This document shows, piece after piece, positions 39,778 through 47,952 of a stretch of 64,000 nucleotides of DNA. Under the pieces are notes generated by a model, which saw only the letters and a program-made list of their open reading frames with translations, did not search any database and was not told the DNA's origin. Location: positions 992,001-1,056,000 of the forward strand of contig AP025583.1 in the NCBI GenBank assembly GCA_022846095.1. The letters run 5' to 3'. The stretch comes from Oscillospiraceae bacterium (GTDB lineage Bacteria; Bacillota; Clostridia; Oscillospirales; Oscillospiraceae). The position numbers and the translations under genes were made by a program. Numbering within the stretch: position 1 is the first letter of the stretch; each line of letters opens with the position of its first letter.

Positions 39778-41097
39778 TTGAAGGTTGCATTCGTATCCCT
39801 TGGCTGTGCCAAGAACCTGGTGAATACCGAGCAGATGATGGCCCTCGTCCGCGCCGCGGGCCACGAGATTACCGCCGACCCCGCCGGAGCCGACGCGGCG
39901 GTGCTCAACACCTGCGGCTTTATCGACTCCGCCAAGAGCGAGGCCATCCAGAACATCCTGGAGCTGGCGCAGCTCAAGGCGGAGGGCGGGCTTCAGAAGC
40001 TGCTGGTCACCGGCTGCCTGTCCCAGCGCTACCGGGACGAGCTGATGGCCGAGATGCCCGAGGTGGACGGCGTGCTGGGCACCGGCAGCTACTCCGACAT
40101 CGTGCCCGCCCTGGAGGCCGTGATGGCCGGGGAGCACCCCCGCCTGTTCGGCGACATCGACCACACCCGGGAGGACGGCGCGCGGGTGGTGTCCACCCCG
40201 GCCTACACCGCCTACCTGAAAATCGCCGAGGGGTGCGACAACCGCTGCTCCTACTGCATCATCCCCTACCTGCGGGGCCGCTACCGCAGCCGCAGCATGG
40301 AGTCCCTGCTGGACGAGGCCCGCGGCCTGGCGGCGCGGGGGGTGAAGGAGATCATCGTCATCGCCCAGGACATCACCCGCTACGGCACCGACCTCTACGG
40401 CCGCCGGGCCCTGGGGGAGCTGCTGACGCAGCTGTGCAAGCTGGACTTCCACTGGGTGCGCCTGCACTACCTCTACCCCGACGAGGTGGACGACGCGCTC
40501 ATCGACGTGATCGCCCGGGAGCCCAAAATCCTCAAGTATATAGACATACCCCTCCAGCATATCAATGACGGTATCCTGAGGGCCATGAACCGCCGCAGCA
40601 CCAAGGCCGAGATTGTGGAGCTGCTGGCCAAGCTGCGCGCGCGCCTGCCCGGCCTGGTGCTGCGCACCTCCCTGATCTGCGGCCTGCCCGGCGAGGGCGA
40701 GGCGGAGTTCGAGGAGCTGTGCGAATTCCTGCGGGACGCGGGCATTGAGCGGGCGGGTATCTTCCAGTTCTCCCCCGAGGAGGGCACCCCCGCCGCGGTG
40801 ATGCCCAACCAGGTGGACCCCGACGTGGCCGCCCGGCGGGTGGAGCTGCTGGTGGACCTCCAGTCCCGGGTGATGGATTCCTTCAACGAAAGCCGCATGG
40901 GGGAGGTCCTGGAGGTGCTCTGCGAGGGCTTCGACCCGGACATGGGGTGCTACGCGGGGCGGTCCTACGCCGACTCCCCCGACGTGGACGGCAAGGTGTT
41001 CTTCACCGCCGCCGGGCTGGTCCCGGCGGGCAGCTTCGTCCACGTGCGCATTACCGGCGCGGCGGACGGGGATCTGACCGGAGAAATCGAGGAGTAG
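39778..41097 (+). CDS. rimO: Ribosomal protein S12 methylthiotransferase RimO
   Basis: The 439-residue radical SAM enzyme adds a methylthio group to Asp89 of ribosomal protein S12. The N-terminal UPF0004 domain has its cluster cysteines in SLGCAKN, LNTCGFI and VTGCLSQ. The radical SAM CxxxCxxC is GCDNRCSYCIIP near residue 155, and a C-terminal TRAM domain follows. LNTCGFID and the short length separate it from MiaB. The TTG start at 39778 follows AAAGGAG and gives the family start (KVAFVSLGCAKN). Three bases separate it from pgsA. Confidence 0.95.
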   Translation: MKVAFVSLGCAKNLVNTEQMMALVRAAGHEITADPAGADAAVLNTCGFIDSAKSEAIQNILELAQLKAEGGLQKLLVTGCLSQRYRDELMAEMPEVDGVLGTGSYSDIVPALEAVMAGEHPRLFGDIDHTREDGARVVSTPAYTAYLKIAEGCDNRCSYCIIPYLRGRYRSRSMESLLDEARGLAARGVKEIIVIAQDITRYGTDLYGRRALGELLTQLCKLDFHWVRLHYLYPDEVDDALIDVIAREPKILKYIDIPLQHINDGILRAMNRRSTKAEIVELLAKLRARLPGLVLRTSLICGLPGEGEAEFEELCEFLRDAGIERAGIFQFSPEEGTPAAVMPNQVDPDVAARRVELLVDLQSRVMDSFNESRMGEVLEVLCEGFDPDMGCYAGRSYADSPDVDGKVFFTAAGLVPAGSFVHVRITGAADGDLTGEIEE

Positions 41098-41099
41098 AC

Positions 41100-41627
41100 A
41101 TGAATACGGCAAACAAGCTCACCCTGACCAGGATTGTGCTCATCCCCCTCTTCCTTGTGGTGCTGTACCTGGATTTCCCCTTTAATCGTTACCTGGCCCT
41201 GGCCATCTTCGTGCTGGCCAGCGTGACCGACTTTATCGACGGCTATATCGCCCGCCACTACGACCAGGTCACCGACTTCGGCAAGTTCATGGACCCGCTG
41301 GCCGACAAGCTGCTGGTCATGGCGGCGCTGATCTGGTTCGTGGCCGAGGGCCGCTTCCCCGCCTGGGCGCTGCTGATCGTGGTGGCCCGGGAGTTCGCTG
41401 TCACCGCCCTGCGGCTGGTGGCCGTGGAGGGAGGCCGGGTCATCGCCGCGGGCTGGTCGGGCAAGGTCAAGACCGCCTCCACCATGGTGGGCATCTGCCT
41501 GATGCTGCTGCCCGTGCCCCCGGTGGTGGACGCGCTGGTGGCGGCCGTGGTGGTGGTCACCACGGCCTACTCGGGCGTGGAGTATTTCCTCAAAAACAAG
41601 GACGTCGTCAACTGGGGCGATATGTAA
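41100..41627 (+). CDS. pgsA: CDP-diacylglycerol-glycerol-3-phosphate 3-phosphatidyltransferase PgsA
   Basis: The 175-residue membrane enzyme makes phosphatidylglycerol-phosphate from CDP-diacylglycerol. The CDP-alcohol transferase signature D-G-(x2)-A-R-(x8)-G-(x3)-D-(x3)-D is seen as TDFIDGYIARHYDQVTDFGK followed by FMDPLADK. Four to five hydrophobic segments are present. The ATG follows GAGGAG. The next gene starts on its stop codon (TAATG). RimO-pgsA order is common in Firmicutes. Confidence 0.95.
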   Translation: MNTANKLTLTRIVLIPLFLVVLYLDFPFNRYLALAIFVLASVTDFIDGYIARHYDQVTDFGKFMDPLADKLLVMAALIWFVAEGRFPAWALLIVVAREFAVTALRLVAVEGGRVIAAGWSGKVKTASTMVGICLMLLPVPPVVDALVAAVVVVTTAYSGVEYFLKNKDVVNWGDM

Positions 41628-42268
41628 TGCTGGACTTTTCAAAGGCCCTCTGCGCCGGGGAGCCCCTGATCCACCCCACCTCCAGCGCCAAGAACTGCAC
41701 CTTCGGGGCCTACGTGGAGGTGGGGGACCGCTGCGTGCTGGAGGAGAGCGTGTTGGGGGACTACACCTACTGCTTCGGCGGCAACGACGTGATCTACGCC
41801 GAGCTGGGGAAGTTCAACTCCCTGGCCACCGGCGTGCGGATTAACCCCGTGCAGCACCCCGCCCACGTCCGGGCCGCCGCCCACCACTTCACCTACCGCT
41901 GCGCCCACTACGGCCTGGGGCCGGACGACGCCTCGCTTATCGCGTGGCGGCGGGAGAGCCGGGTGGTGACGGGGCACGACGTGTGGATCGGCCACAACGC
42001 GGTGGTTATGGGCGGCGTTTCCCTGGGAAATGGCGCCGTGGTGGGCGCGGGGGCCGTGGTGACCCACGACGCGGCGCCCTACGAGATCGTGGGCGGCGTG
42101 CCCGCCCGGCACATCGGCTGGCGCTACCGGGAGGAGATCATCGCCGCCCTGGAGCGCATCCGCTGGTGGGACTGGGATCACGGGACGCTGGCCGCGCGGG
42201 TGCGGGACTTCGACGACGTGGAGGCCTTCTGCGCCCGGTACGACCCCGGGCCTGTGGATCAATGCTGA
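41627..42268 (+). CDS. Hexapeptide-repeat acyltransferase (TIGR03308-like, phosphonate-associated family)
   Basis: The 213-residue left-handed beta-helix protein has the opening LIHPTSSAKNCTFGAYVEVG, the segment VLGDYTYCFGGNDVIYAELG, and HFTYRCAHYGLG before the second helix part (VVTGHDVWIGHNAVVMGGVS). This order is that of the transferase family often found near phosphonate genes, and it also resembles chloramphenicol/streptogramin acetyltransferases. No phosphonate gene is nearby, so its substrate is unclear. It overlaps pgsA by one base and is the last gene before a strong terminator. Confidence 0.82.
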   Translation: MLDFSKALCAGEPLIHPTSSAKNCTFGAYVEVGDRCVLEESVLGDYTYCFGGNDVIYAELGKFNSLATGVRINPVQHPAHVRAAAHHFTYRCAHYGLGPDDASLIAWRRESRVVTGHDVWIGHNAVVMGGVSLGNGAVVGAGAVVTHDAAPYEIVGGVPARHIGWRYREEIIAALERIRWWDWDHGTLAARVRDFDDVEAFCARYDPGPVDQC

Positions 42269-42318
42269 GCACAGCAAGAAAGCGCGGCCCTTACGGGCCG
42301 CGCTTTCTTACTGTGCTC
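42268..42318. terminator. Long terminator hairpin ending the recA-to-transferase operon
   Basis: A nearly perfect stem of about 23 bp (GAGCACAG... with AAGAAAGCGCGGCCC and its complement) closes a 4-base loop, with A and T runs inside the stem. It serves both this operon and the convergent small gene. Confidence 0.9.
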
Positions 42319-42338
42319 CACTTGGGAATGCCGTATCC

Positions 42339-42572
42339 CTACCAGTTGATTCTTTCCCCACAGTGGGGGCAGTATTTCGTGTCCGTTCTTCCTATAAACT
42401 TACCGCAGCTTGAGCATTTCCCAAAAATCAACCAGAAAATTGCGCCGGCAAGGATAACAACAAAGGTCAAGTAGCCAAATACAGCGTTTTTTGTTACAGC
42501 GAAAAGGGCAAGGCATACCGCCGCCAAGGCGCAGGCGGCAAATACCGTGGTGCGGGCCGTTTTGAGTCTCAT
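42339..42572 (-). CDS. Small membrane protein with C-terminal zinc ribbon
   Basis: The 77-residue protein has two hydrophobic helices (TVFAACALAAVCLALFAV, then FGYLTFVVILAGAIFWLI). It ends with a zinc-ribbon-like tail holding CSSCGK and CPHCGE. The ATG at 42572 follows GGAGGAGA; the open frame extends 24 codons upstream without a ribosome site. Such two-helix zinc-ribbon proteins are common in Clostridia and have no assigned role. Single gene between a terminator and the T-box leader. Confidence 0.72.
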   Translation of the reverse strand: MRLKTARTTVFAACALAAVCLALFAVTKNAVFGYLTFVVILAGAIFWLIFGKCSSCGKFIGRTDTKYCPHCGERINW

Positions 42573-42659
42573 CCGTATCTCCTCCTTGTCTGTGTTGGTC
42601 GGACCAGCTATTTGAATGATACCATATTCTCTTGTGCCTTTCAATGCAGCACCCCGGCC

Positions 42660-42935
42660 TTGACACCTTTTCCCGGCCGTGGTAATATACTAAAACAACA
42701 ACTCAATATCGCGAGGATCGGAAAGAGTAGCGCGCCAAGTGCCCGCCAGAGAGGAACCGCCACCGGCTGAGAGCGGTTCCAGGGAGACAGCGCGTGAAGT
42801 GCGTCCGGGAGCGAGGGGGATGTGGAAGCCCCCCGGTTTGCCGCCGTTACCGGGCCTTTTGAGAGAAAAATGAGAGTGGAACCGCGAGTTGATCGCCTCT
42901 TATGCCGCAGGGCATAGGGGGCGTTTTTCATCGCC
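42660..42935 (+). promoter_or_regulatory. T-box riboswitch (Cys-type) with promoter, upstream of cysE-cysS
   Basis: A promoter TTGACA-17-TAATAT (42660-42688) precedes a leader with T-box features: a long stem I region from about 42695, a candidate TGC (Cys) specifier near 42800, the T-box core TGGAACCGCG at 42877-42886, and a terminator hairpin at 42894-42923 followed by TTTTT. Uncharged tRNA-Cys would pair with the specifier and the T-box, forming the antiterminator and turning on cysE-cysS. Gene identity and the TGC triplet agree; the exact stem I fold was judged by eye. Confidence 0.88.
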
Positions 42936-42956
42936 CGGGGAAGGGGGAGCTGTACT

Positions 42957-43619
42957 TTGACCAGACTGGGGGAGACCCTGCGGGCCTACCAGGCCCGCGA
43001 CCCGGCGGCCCGGAGCCGCCTGGAGGTATTTTTGCTGTATCCCGGCGTGCACGCCATCATCTACCACCGCTTCGCCCATTTTTTGTTCCGCCACGGCCTG
43101 CGCTTTTTGGCCCGGTGCGTGTCCCAGTGGAGCCGGTTCTGGACGGGGGTGGAGATCCACCCCGGCGCGCAGATCGGGCGTCGCTTCGTCATCGACCACG
43201 GCATGGGAATCGTCATCGGCGAGACGGCCGAGGTGGGGGACGACGTGCTGCTGTACCAGGGGGTGACCCTGGGGGGCACCGGCAAGGACCAGGGCAAGCG
43301 CCACCCCACCATCGGCAATAACGTGCTGGTGGGGTCGGGGGCCAAGGTACTGGGACCCTTCACGGTGGGGGATCATTCCCGTATCGCCTCCAACGCGGTG
43401 GTGCTCAGCGAGGTGCCGCCCAACTCCACCGCCGTAGGCGTGCCCGCGCGGGTGGTGCGCATCGCGGGGGAGCGGGTGGACTACGCCGCCCAGGTGGACC
43501 AGATCCACGTCACCGACCCGGTGCAGAAGGAGCTGCAGGCCCTGTGCTCCCGGCTGGACTTTATGGAAAAACTCATGGACGAAAAATTTGATCATACAAT
43601 CGAGGAGAGCGAGCTATGA
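42957..43619 (+). CDS. cysE: Serine O-acetyltransferase CysE
   Basis: The 220-residue enzyme makes O-acetylserine from serine and acetyl-CoA, the committed step to cysteine. Signatures are LLYPGVHAIIYHRFAHFLF, IHPGAQIGRRFVIDHGMGIV (catalytic His/Asp region) and YQGVTLGGTGKDQGKRHPTI, followed by hexapeptide turns. TTG at 42957 with GGGGGAG is the start. It overlaps cysS by four bases, so both are under the T-box. The C-terminal 40 residues are charged, where feedback inhibition and CysK binding usually map. Confidence 0.95.
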   Translation: MTRLGETLRAYQARDPAARSRLEVFLLYPGVHAIIYHRFAHFLFRHGLRFLARCVSQWSRFWTGVEIHPGAQIGRRFVIDHGMGIVIGETAEVGDDVLLYQGVTLGGTGKDQGKRHPTIGNNVLVGSGAKVLGPFTVGDHSRIASNAVVLSEVPPNSTAVGVPARVVRIAGERVDYAAQVDQIHVTDPVQKELQALCSRLDFMEKLMDEKFDHTIEESEL

Positions 43620-45031
43620 AACTCTACAATTCCCTGTCCCACACCAAGGAGGACTTCGTCCCCCGGGAGCCCGGCAAGGTGAAGATGTACACCTGCGGCC
43701 CCACCGTCTACCACTTCGCCCACATCGGCAACCTGCGCAGCTATATCATGGAGGACGTGCTGGAAAAATTCCTGCGCTACGACGGGTACGACGTCACGCG
43801 GGTGATGAACATCACCGACGTGGGCCACCTGTCCTCCGACGCGGACACCGGCGAGGACAAGATGCTCAAGGGCGCCCAGCGGGAGCACAAGAGCGTCATG
43901 GAGATCGCCCAGTTCTATACCGACGCCTTCTTCTCCGACTGCGAAAAGCTCAACATCAAGCGCCCCGACGTGGTGCAGCCCGCCACCGGCATGATCGGGG
44001 ACTATATCAAGGTCATCGAAAGCCTGCTGGAGAAGGGCTACGCCTACCCCGCGGGGGGCAACATCTACTTCGACACCTCCAAGCTGGAGCAGTACTACGT
44101 CTTTAACGACCACGACGAGGAGGATCTGGCCGTGGGCGTGCGGGAGAGCGTGGAGGAGGATGACAACAAGCGCAATAAGGCCGACTTCGTGCTCTGGTTC
44201 ACCAAGAGCAAGTTCGAGGACCAGGCCCTCAAGTGGGACTCCCCCTGGGGCGTGGGGTACCCCGGCTGGCATATCGAGTGCTCCTGCATCTCCATGAAGT
44301 ACCTGGGGGAGTACCTGGACCTCCACTGCGGGGGCATCGACAACGCCTTCCCCCACCACACCAACGAGATCGCCCAGTCCGAGGCCTATTTGGGCCACCC
44401 CTGGTGCAAATACTGGTTCCACGTGCACCACCTGAACACCGCCGGGGGAAAAATGAGCAAGTCCAAGGGGGAGTTCCTCACCGTCTCCCTGCTGGAGGAG
44501 AAGGGATACGACCCGCTGGTCTACCGCCTGTTCTGCCTCCAGTCCCACTACCGCAAGGGCCTGGAGTTCTCCTTTGAGAACCTGGACAATACCCGCGCGG
44601 CCTACGACAAGCTGGTCTCCCGTGTGGCGGCGCTGAAGTGCGGCGGGGACGGGCCGGTGGACGAGGCCGCGGCGGCGCGGTACCGCGCCGCCTTCACGGA
44701 GGCCCTGGGCAGCGACCTGAACACCTCCCTGGGCGTCACCTGCCTGTACGACGTGCTCAAGGCGGACACCGACGACGGCACCAAGGCCCTGCTGGTGGCC
44801 TCCTTCGACCAGGTGCTGGGCCTGGATCTGATGAAAAAGGCGGCCGCCCTGCGGGAGAAGGAGGCCGCCCCCGTGGAGGGCGCGGCGGAGATCGAGGCCC
44901 TCATCGCCCAGCGCGCCGCGGCCAAGAAGGCCAAGGACTTCGCCGAGGCCGACCGCATCCGGGACGCGCTCAAGGATATGGGGATTGAGATCAAGGACAC
45001 CCCCCAGGGCGTGGTGTGGAAAAAGATCTAA
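43616..45031 (+). CDS. cysS: Cysteinyl-tRNA synthetase
   Basis: The 471-residue class I synthetase has the zinc/ATP site opening MYTCGPTVYHFAHIGNLRSY (HIGN motif), the zinc ligands in GWHIECSC and HHTNEIAQSE, and the KMSKSKGEF signature near residue 280. The C-terminal anticodon-binding helices end with EADRIRDALKDMGIEIKDTP, typical for CysS. It charges tRNA-Cys in the cytoplasm. The ATG overlaps the cysE stop; both respond to tRNA-Cys charging through the T-box. A terminator follows. Confidence 0.97.
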   Translation: MKLYNSLSHTKEDFVPREPGKVKMYTCGPTVYHFAHIGNLRSYIMEDVLEKFLRYDGYDVTRVMNITDVGHLSSDADTGEDKMLKGAQREHKSVMEIAQFYTDAFFSDCEKLNIKRPDVVQPATGMIGDYIKVIESLLEKGYAYPAGGNIYFDTSKLEQYYVFNDHDEEDLAVGVRESVEEDDNKRNKADFVLWFTKSKFEDQALKWDSPWGVGYPGWHIECSCISMKYLGEYLDLHCGGIDNAFPHHTNEIAQSEAYLGHPWCKYWFHVHHLNTAGGKMSKSKGEFLTVSLLEEKGYDPLVYRLFCLQSHYRKGLEFSFENLDNTRAAYDKLVSRVAALKCGGDGPVDEAAAARYRAAFTEALGSDLNTSLGVTCLYDVLKADTDDGTKALLVASFDQVLGLDLMKKAAALREKEAAPVEGAAEIEALIAQRAAAKKAKDFAEADRIRDALKDMGIEIKDTPQGVVWKKI

Positions 45032-45035
45032 ACAG

Positions 45036-45075
45036 GCTGAGGCCCGCGTCCCATGGGACGCGGGCCTCTTTTTTG
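45036..45075 (+). terminator. Terminator after cysS
   Basis: A stem GAGGCCCGCGTCCCATGGGACGCGGGCCTC is followed by seven T residues; a classic intrinsic terminator. Confidence 0.95.
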
Positions 45076-45115
45076 TCGTTGAAGGCTATCTAAAGCCGCC
45101 CCTACGGCCCTGCGG

Positions 45116-45913
45116 TTACCGCTGCTCCACGCCGTCAATGAAGAGCTCCACCGTCTGCGCCACGTAGGCCTCCTCGTCCACGTCGGCGGGCACGCCGTTG
45201 ATGATCTTGTAGAGCACCACGAAGGAGGTGAGGCTCCCCAGCAGGGAGCAGACCGCCAGATCCATGTCCAGCCCGGCCCGGACGGTGCCCAGCTCCTGCT
45301 GGTGGCGCAGAAAGCCGGTGAGCAGCCGCCGCACCGTGCAGAAGCTCTTCTCGTAGTACACGGCGCCGAAGGCGGGGAACTGGTTGGAGTCCCGGATGAC
45401 CGCGCCGAAAAAGGCGTTGCGGTGCTCGTCGTGGCTCAGCTCCATGTAGGCGCGGGCGACGCGGCGCACCTCCCGCTTCCAGTGGTTGCCGTCCAGGCGT
45501 TCCGCCGGACAGGGGGTCTCGCCGGCGTAGAGCTGGAGCACCTGGAAGAACAGATCCTCCTTGCTGGTGCAGTACTGGTAGAGCGCGGCCTTGGAGAAGC
45601 CCGCGCTCTCGGCGATCTCGTCCATGGTGGTGCCCTCGAACCCCCGCTCCCCGAAGAGGATAAGGGCGGCGCGGAGGATCTCCTCCCGGCGCTTCTCGTG
45701 CTCGGGGCGCAGGGCGGCGGCCTGGGGGATGTCCAGGGAGGAGAAGAGCTCCCGCTTGCCGCTGAAGTACAGGTAGATGGTGGAGGGGGAGATGTCCGCC
45801 CGCTGGGCGATGTCCCCGATCTTGGTCTCCGCATACCCCTTTTCCAAAAACACCTGGCGCCCCGCGTCCTGGATCCTGGCCTTCAGCTCGGCTTTGCGCG
45901 CTTCGTTGGTCAT
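45116..45913 (-). CDS. TetR-family regulator with two tandem TetR DNA-binding domains
   Basis: The 265-residue protein has two complete TetR helix-turn-helix domains. The first is at residues 8-60 (RQVFLEKGYAETKIGDIAQR, then ADISPSTIYLYFSGKRELF). The second is at about 77-125 (ILFGERGFEGTTMDEIAESA, then GFSKAALYQYCTSKEDLF). A ligand-binding region of about 140 residues follows, with a typical TetR_C ending. Most TetR proteins have only one. ATG 45913 follows GGAGGAA. No exporter or enzyme gene is adjacent on the same strand; the hairpin field at 46005 begins 92 bases upstream of its start. Target unknown. Confidence 0.85.
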   Translation of the reverse strand: MTNEARKAELKARIQDAGRQVFLEKGYAETKIGDIAQRADISPSTIYLYFSGKRELFSSLDIPQAAALRPEHEKRREEILRAALILFGERGFEGTTMDEIAESAGFSKAALYQYCTSKEDLFFQVLQLYAGETPCPAERLDGNHWKREVRRVARAYMELSHDEHRNAFFGAVIRDSNQFPAFGAVYYEKSFCTVRRLLTGFLRHQQELGTVRAGLDMDLAVCSLLGSLTSFVVLYKIINGVPADVDEEAYVAQTVELFIDGVEQR

Positions 45914-46004
45914 GTTCCACATTCCTCCCGACACGCCGGTTACTCATGATTATTATTAAATCATGCTTAGACGTGCTTGTCAACCGCCGGGAACGTGGTA
46001 AAAT

Positions 46005-46260
46005 AATGTCTGCTGAATAAACCGCCTTGCGGTTTATTCGCGCGGCGAGGCCGCGCAATCTTTTAAAAACGGTCGCATTTAGCCGTTTTCAAAAGATTCA
46101 GACATTGCTGCAATGCGTATTTCCCTTGGAGCGGCAAGCCGCTCCAAGGGAATGTGCAATGTTTTTTGGGCGTTTACGCCAAAAAACTTGCACTTGGACA
46201 AAGCCAATGAGTGTTGAAAGCCTTGGCTTTCAACACTTGCGGTTTTGTTCAGTACGCATT
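46005..46260. repeat. Field of nested perfect hairpins (two cloverleaf-like units)
   Basis: Unit 1 (46005-46106) is closed by AATGTCTG/CAGACATT and holds three hairpins: 11 bp at 46015-46039, 7 bp at 46040-46056 and 15 bp (one mismatch) at 46057-46098. Unit 2 (46112-46260) is closed by AATGCGTA/TACGCATT and holds a 15-bp hairpin (46121-46152), one of about 16 bp with bulges (46154-46193) and a 13-bp hairpin (46210-46237). Sequences near both outer ends (GAATAAACCGC and GCGGTTTTGTTC) are also roughly complementary. No coding frame fits. Confidence 0.85.
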
Positions 46261-46296
46261 AAAATAGGGTGAACAGACAAAAAGGAGGGAAGCGGC

Positions 46297-47025
46297 ATGG
46301 ACGAAAAACGGCGGCAGCTCCAGGCATGGATTGACGAGAGTGAGAACATCGTGTTTTTCGGCGGGGCGGGCGTGTCCACCGAGAGCGGCATCCCCGACTT
46401 CCGCAGCGTGGACGGGCTGTACAACATGCGCTACGCCTACCCGCCCGAGACCATCATCAGCCACACCTTTTTCACCCAGCGCCCGGAGGAGTTCTACCGC
46501 TTCTACCGGGACAAGATGCTCTGGCCGGACGCCGCGCCCAACCCGGCCCACCGCAAGCTGGCGGAGCTGGAGCGGGCGGGGAAGCTCAAGGCGGTGGTGA
46601 CCCAGAACATTGACGGGCTGCACCAGGCGGCGGGGAGTAGGAACGTGTACGAGCTCCACGGCTCGGTGCACCGCAACTACTGCATGAAGTGCGGCAAATT
46701 TCACGACCTGGACTTCGTCGTGCACGGGGAGGGGGTGCCCCGCTGCGCCTGCGGCGGAGTGGTCAAGCCCGACGTGGTGCTCTACGAGGAGCCGCTGGAC
46801 TCCGCCGTGCTGAACGGGGCATTGCGGGCCATCGAGGGGGCCGACATGCTGATCATCGGCGGCACCTCCCTGGCGGTCTACCCGGCGGCCAGCCTGATCC
46901 ACTACTACCGGGGGGAGCGGCTGGTGCTGATCAACAAGAGCCCCACCCCCTACGACCACGACGCGGACCTCATTCTGGCCGGGCCCATCGGGGAGATACT
47001 GGGCGGGGTCACGGTTGGCAATTGA
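46297..47025 (+). CDS. NAD-dependent protein deacylase, sirtuin family
   Basis: The 242-residue protein is a full-length SIR2. It has [15 protein letters not shown] (NAD binding), [12 protein letters not shown], the catalytic His in [11 protein letters not shown], a zinc ribbon with four cysteines (CMKCGK and CACGG), and the late [12 protein letters not shown] and NKSPTPYD motifs. It removes acetyl groups from lysines using NAD. CobB-type sirtuins often reactivate acetyl-CoA synthetases. The ATG follows AAAGGAGGG. The gene stands alone behind the hairpin field; an AT repeat tract follows. Confidence 0.95.
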   Translation: MDEKRRQLQAWIDESENIVFFGGAGVSTESGIPDFRSVDGLYNMRYAYPPETIISHTFFTQRPEEFYRFYRDKMLWPDAAPNPAHRKLAELERAGKLKAVVTQNIDGLHQAAGSRNVYELHGSVHRNYCMKCGKFHDLDFVVHGEGVPRCACGGVVKPDVVLYEEPLDSAVLNGALRAIEGADMLIIGGTSLAVYPAASLIHYYRGERLVLINKSPTPYDHDADLILAGPIGEILGGVTVGN

Positions 47026-47118
47026 GAATTGATAATTGAGAATGGAGAATGGGCGGGGGACGGGGGTCCTCCGCCTGTTCATCGCCCTACTGTTTATCGA
47101 AAAACAATAAAAAATAAT

Positions 47119-47147
47119 TGACATACGATAATGGCAGTGCTAGAATA
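47119..47147 (+). promoter_or_regulatory. Promoter of the DUF2975-YozG-radical SAM operon
   Basis: A perfect -35 box TTGACA (47119-47124), 17 bases, then TAGAAT (47142-47147), 22 bases before the start codon. Confidence 0.85.
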
Positions 47148-47169
47148 CCCTCAAAAGGAGGGTGTTTCA

Positions 47170-47718
47170 ATGGACGTGAAAAAACACGGCGCCGCGGCCC
47201 TGGCCCGGGTGCTCAAGGTGCTGGTGAGCGTTACCTTTGTGTGCAACCTGATTGTACTGCCCTGTGTGCCGATGCTGACCACCACCGGAGGCGCGGCCGA
47301 CATTGTAGAGCTCTGGGGACAGATGGGGCCATATCTCTTCCTCCTGGGCTGGCAGCTGTTCGGCACAGTCCCCTATCTGACGGTGCTCTCCCTCTTCCTG
47401 CTGTTCTGCGGCGTCTGTACAGCCGTAATCCTCTGGCAGGCCAGGCGGGTGCTGATTACGATCATCGAGGGGGATACCTTCACGCTCGGCAACGCCCGCA
47501 ACATGCGCCGGGCGGCGGTGTGCTGCTTCCTGATCTGCGCCGCGGCCCTGGCCCGGGTGGTGTGGAGCTTTTTCTACTACGCCTCCCCCGCGCCGCTGTT
47601 CACCTACAACGCCCTCTTTGTCCCCCTCTTCCTCATGGGCGGGCTGCTGTGCATGGTCATGTCCGCCCTCTTCCGGCAGGCCGCTGAGCTCAAGGAAGAG
47701 AACGACTTGACCATATAG
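47170..47718 (+). CDS. DUF2975 family membrane protein
   Basis: The 182-residue protein has four hydrophobic segments (VLVSVTFVCNLIVLPC; VPYLTVLSLFLLFCGVCTAV; AAVCCFLICAAALARVVWSF; ALFVPLFLMGGLLCMVMSAL). The cytoplasmic IIEGDTFTLGNARNMRRAAV lies between the second and third; a similar stretch is typical of DUF2975. In Firmicutes these proteins are encoded with a small YozG-type XRE regulator, as here (12 bases apart). The function is unknown. The ATG follows AAAGGAGGG. Confidence 0.85.
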   Translation: MDVKKHGAAALARVLKVLVSVTFVCNLIVLPCVPMLTTTGGAADIVELWGQMGPYLFLLGWQLFGTVPYLTVLSLFLLFCGVCTAVILWQARRVLITIIEGDTFTLGNARNMRRAAVCCFLICAAALARVVWSFFYYASPAPLFTYNALFVPLFLMGGLLCMVMSALFRQAAELKEENDLTI

Positions 47719-47730
47719 GGGGGCGGGAAT

Positions 47731-47952
47731 ATGCCGATTGTCGTCAATCTGGACGTGATGATGGCCAGACGGAAGATGAGCCTGAACGAGCTGGCCTCCC
47801 GGGTGGATCTGACCCTGGCCAACCTGTCCATCCTCAAGAACAACCACGCCAAGGCCGTGCGCTTCACCACCCTGGAGGCCATCTGCAAGGCCCTGGATTG
47901 CCAGCCGGGGGACATCCTGGAGTACGTGCCGGAGGCGGGAGATGCGGATTAA
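47731..47952 (+). CDS. YozG-type XRE-family regulator
   Basis: The 73-residue protein is almost entirely one helix-turn-helix (LDVMMARRKMSLNELASRVD, then LTLANLSILKNNHAKAVRFT) with the family ending ICKALDCQPGDILEYVPE. It is expected to regulate its own operon with the DUF2975 gene. The ATG lies behind GGGGGGCGGG. It overlaps the next gene by 11 bases, so the radical SAM gene is translated from the same message. Confidence 0.9.
   Translation: MPIVVNLDVMMARRKMSLNELASRVDLTLANLSILKNNHAKAVRFTTLEAICKALDCQPGDILEYVPEAGDAD

Noticed and set aside
42690-42935. Small coding frames within the T-box leader
   Set aside because: The region is explained by the T-box and its terminator; the frames lack ribosome sites.
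46005-46260. CRISPR array
   Set aside because: The hairpins differ in sequence and length; there is no repeated unit with spacers and no cas gene.
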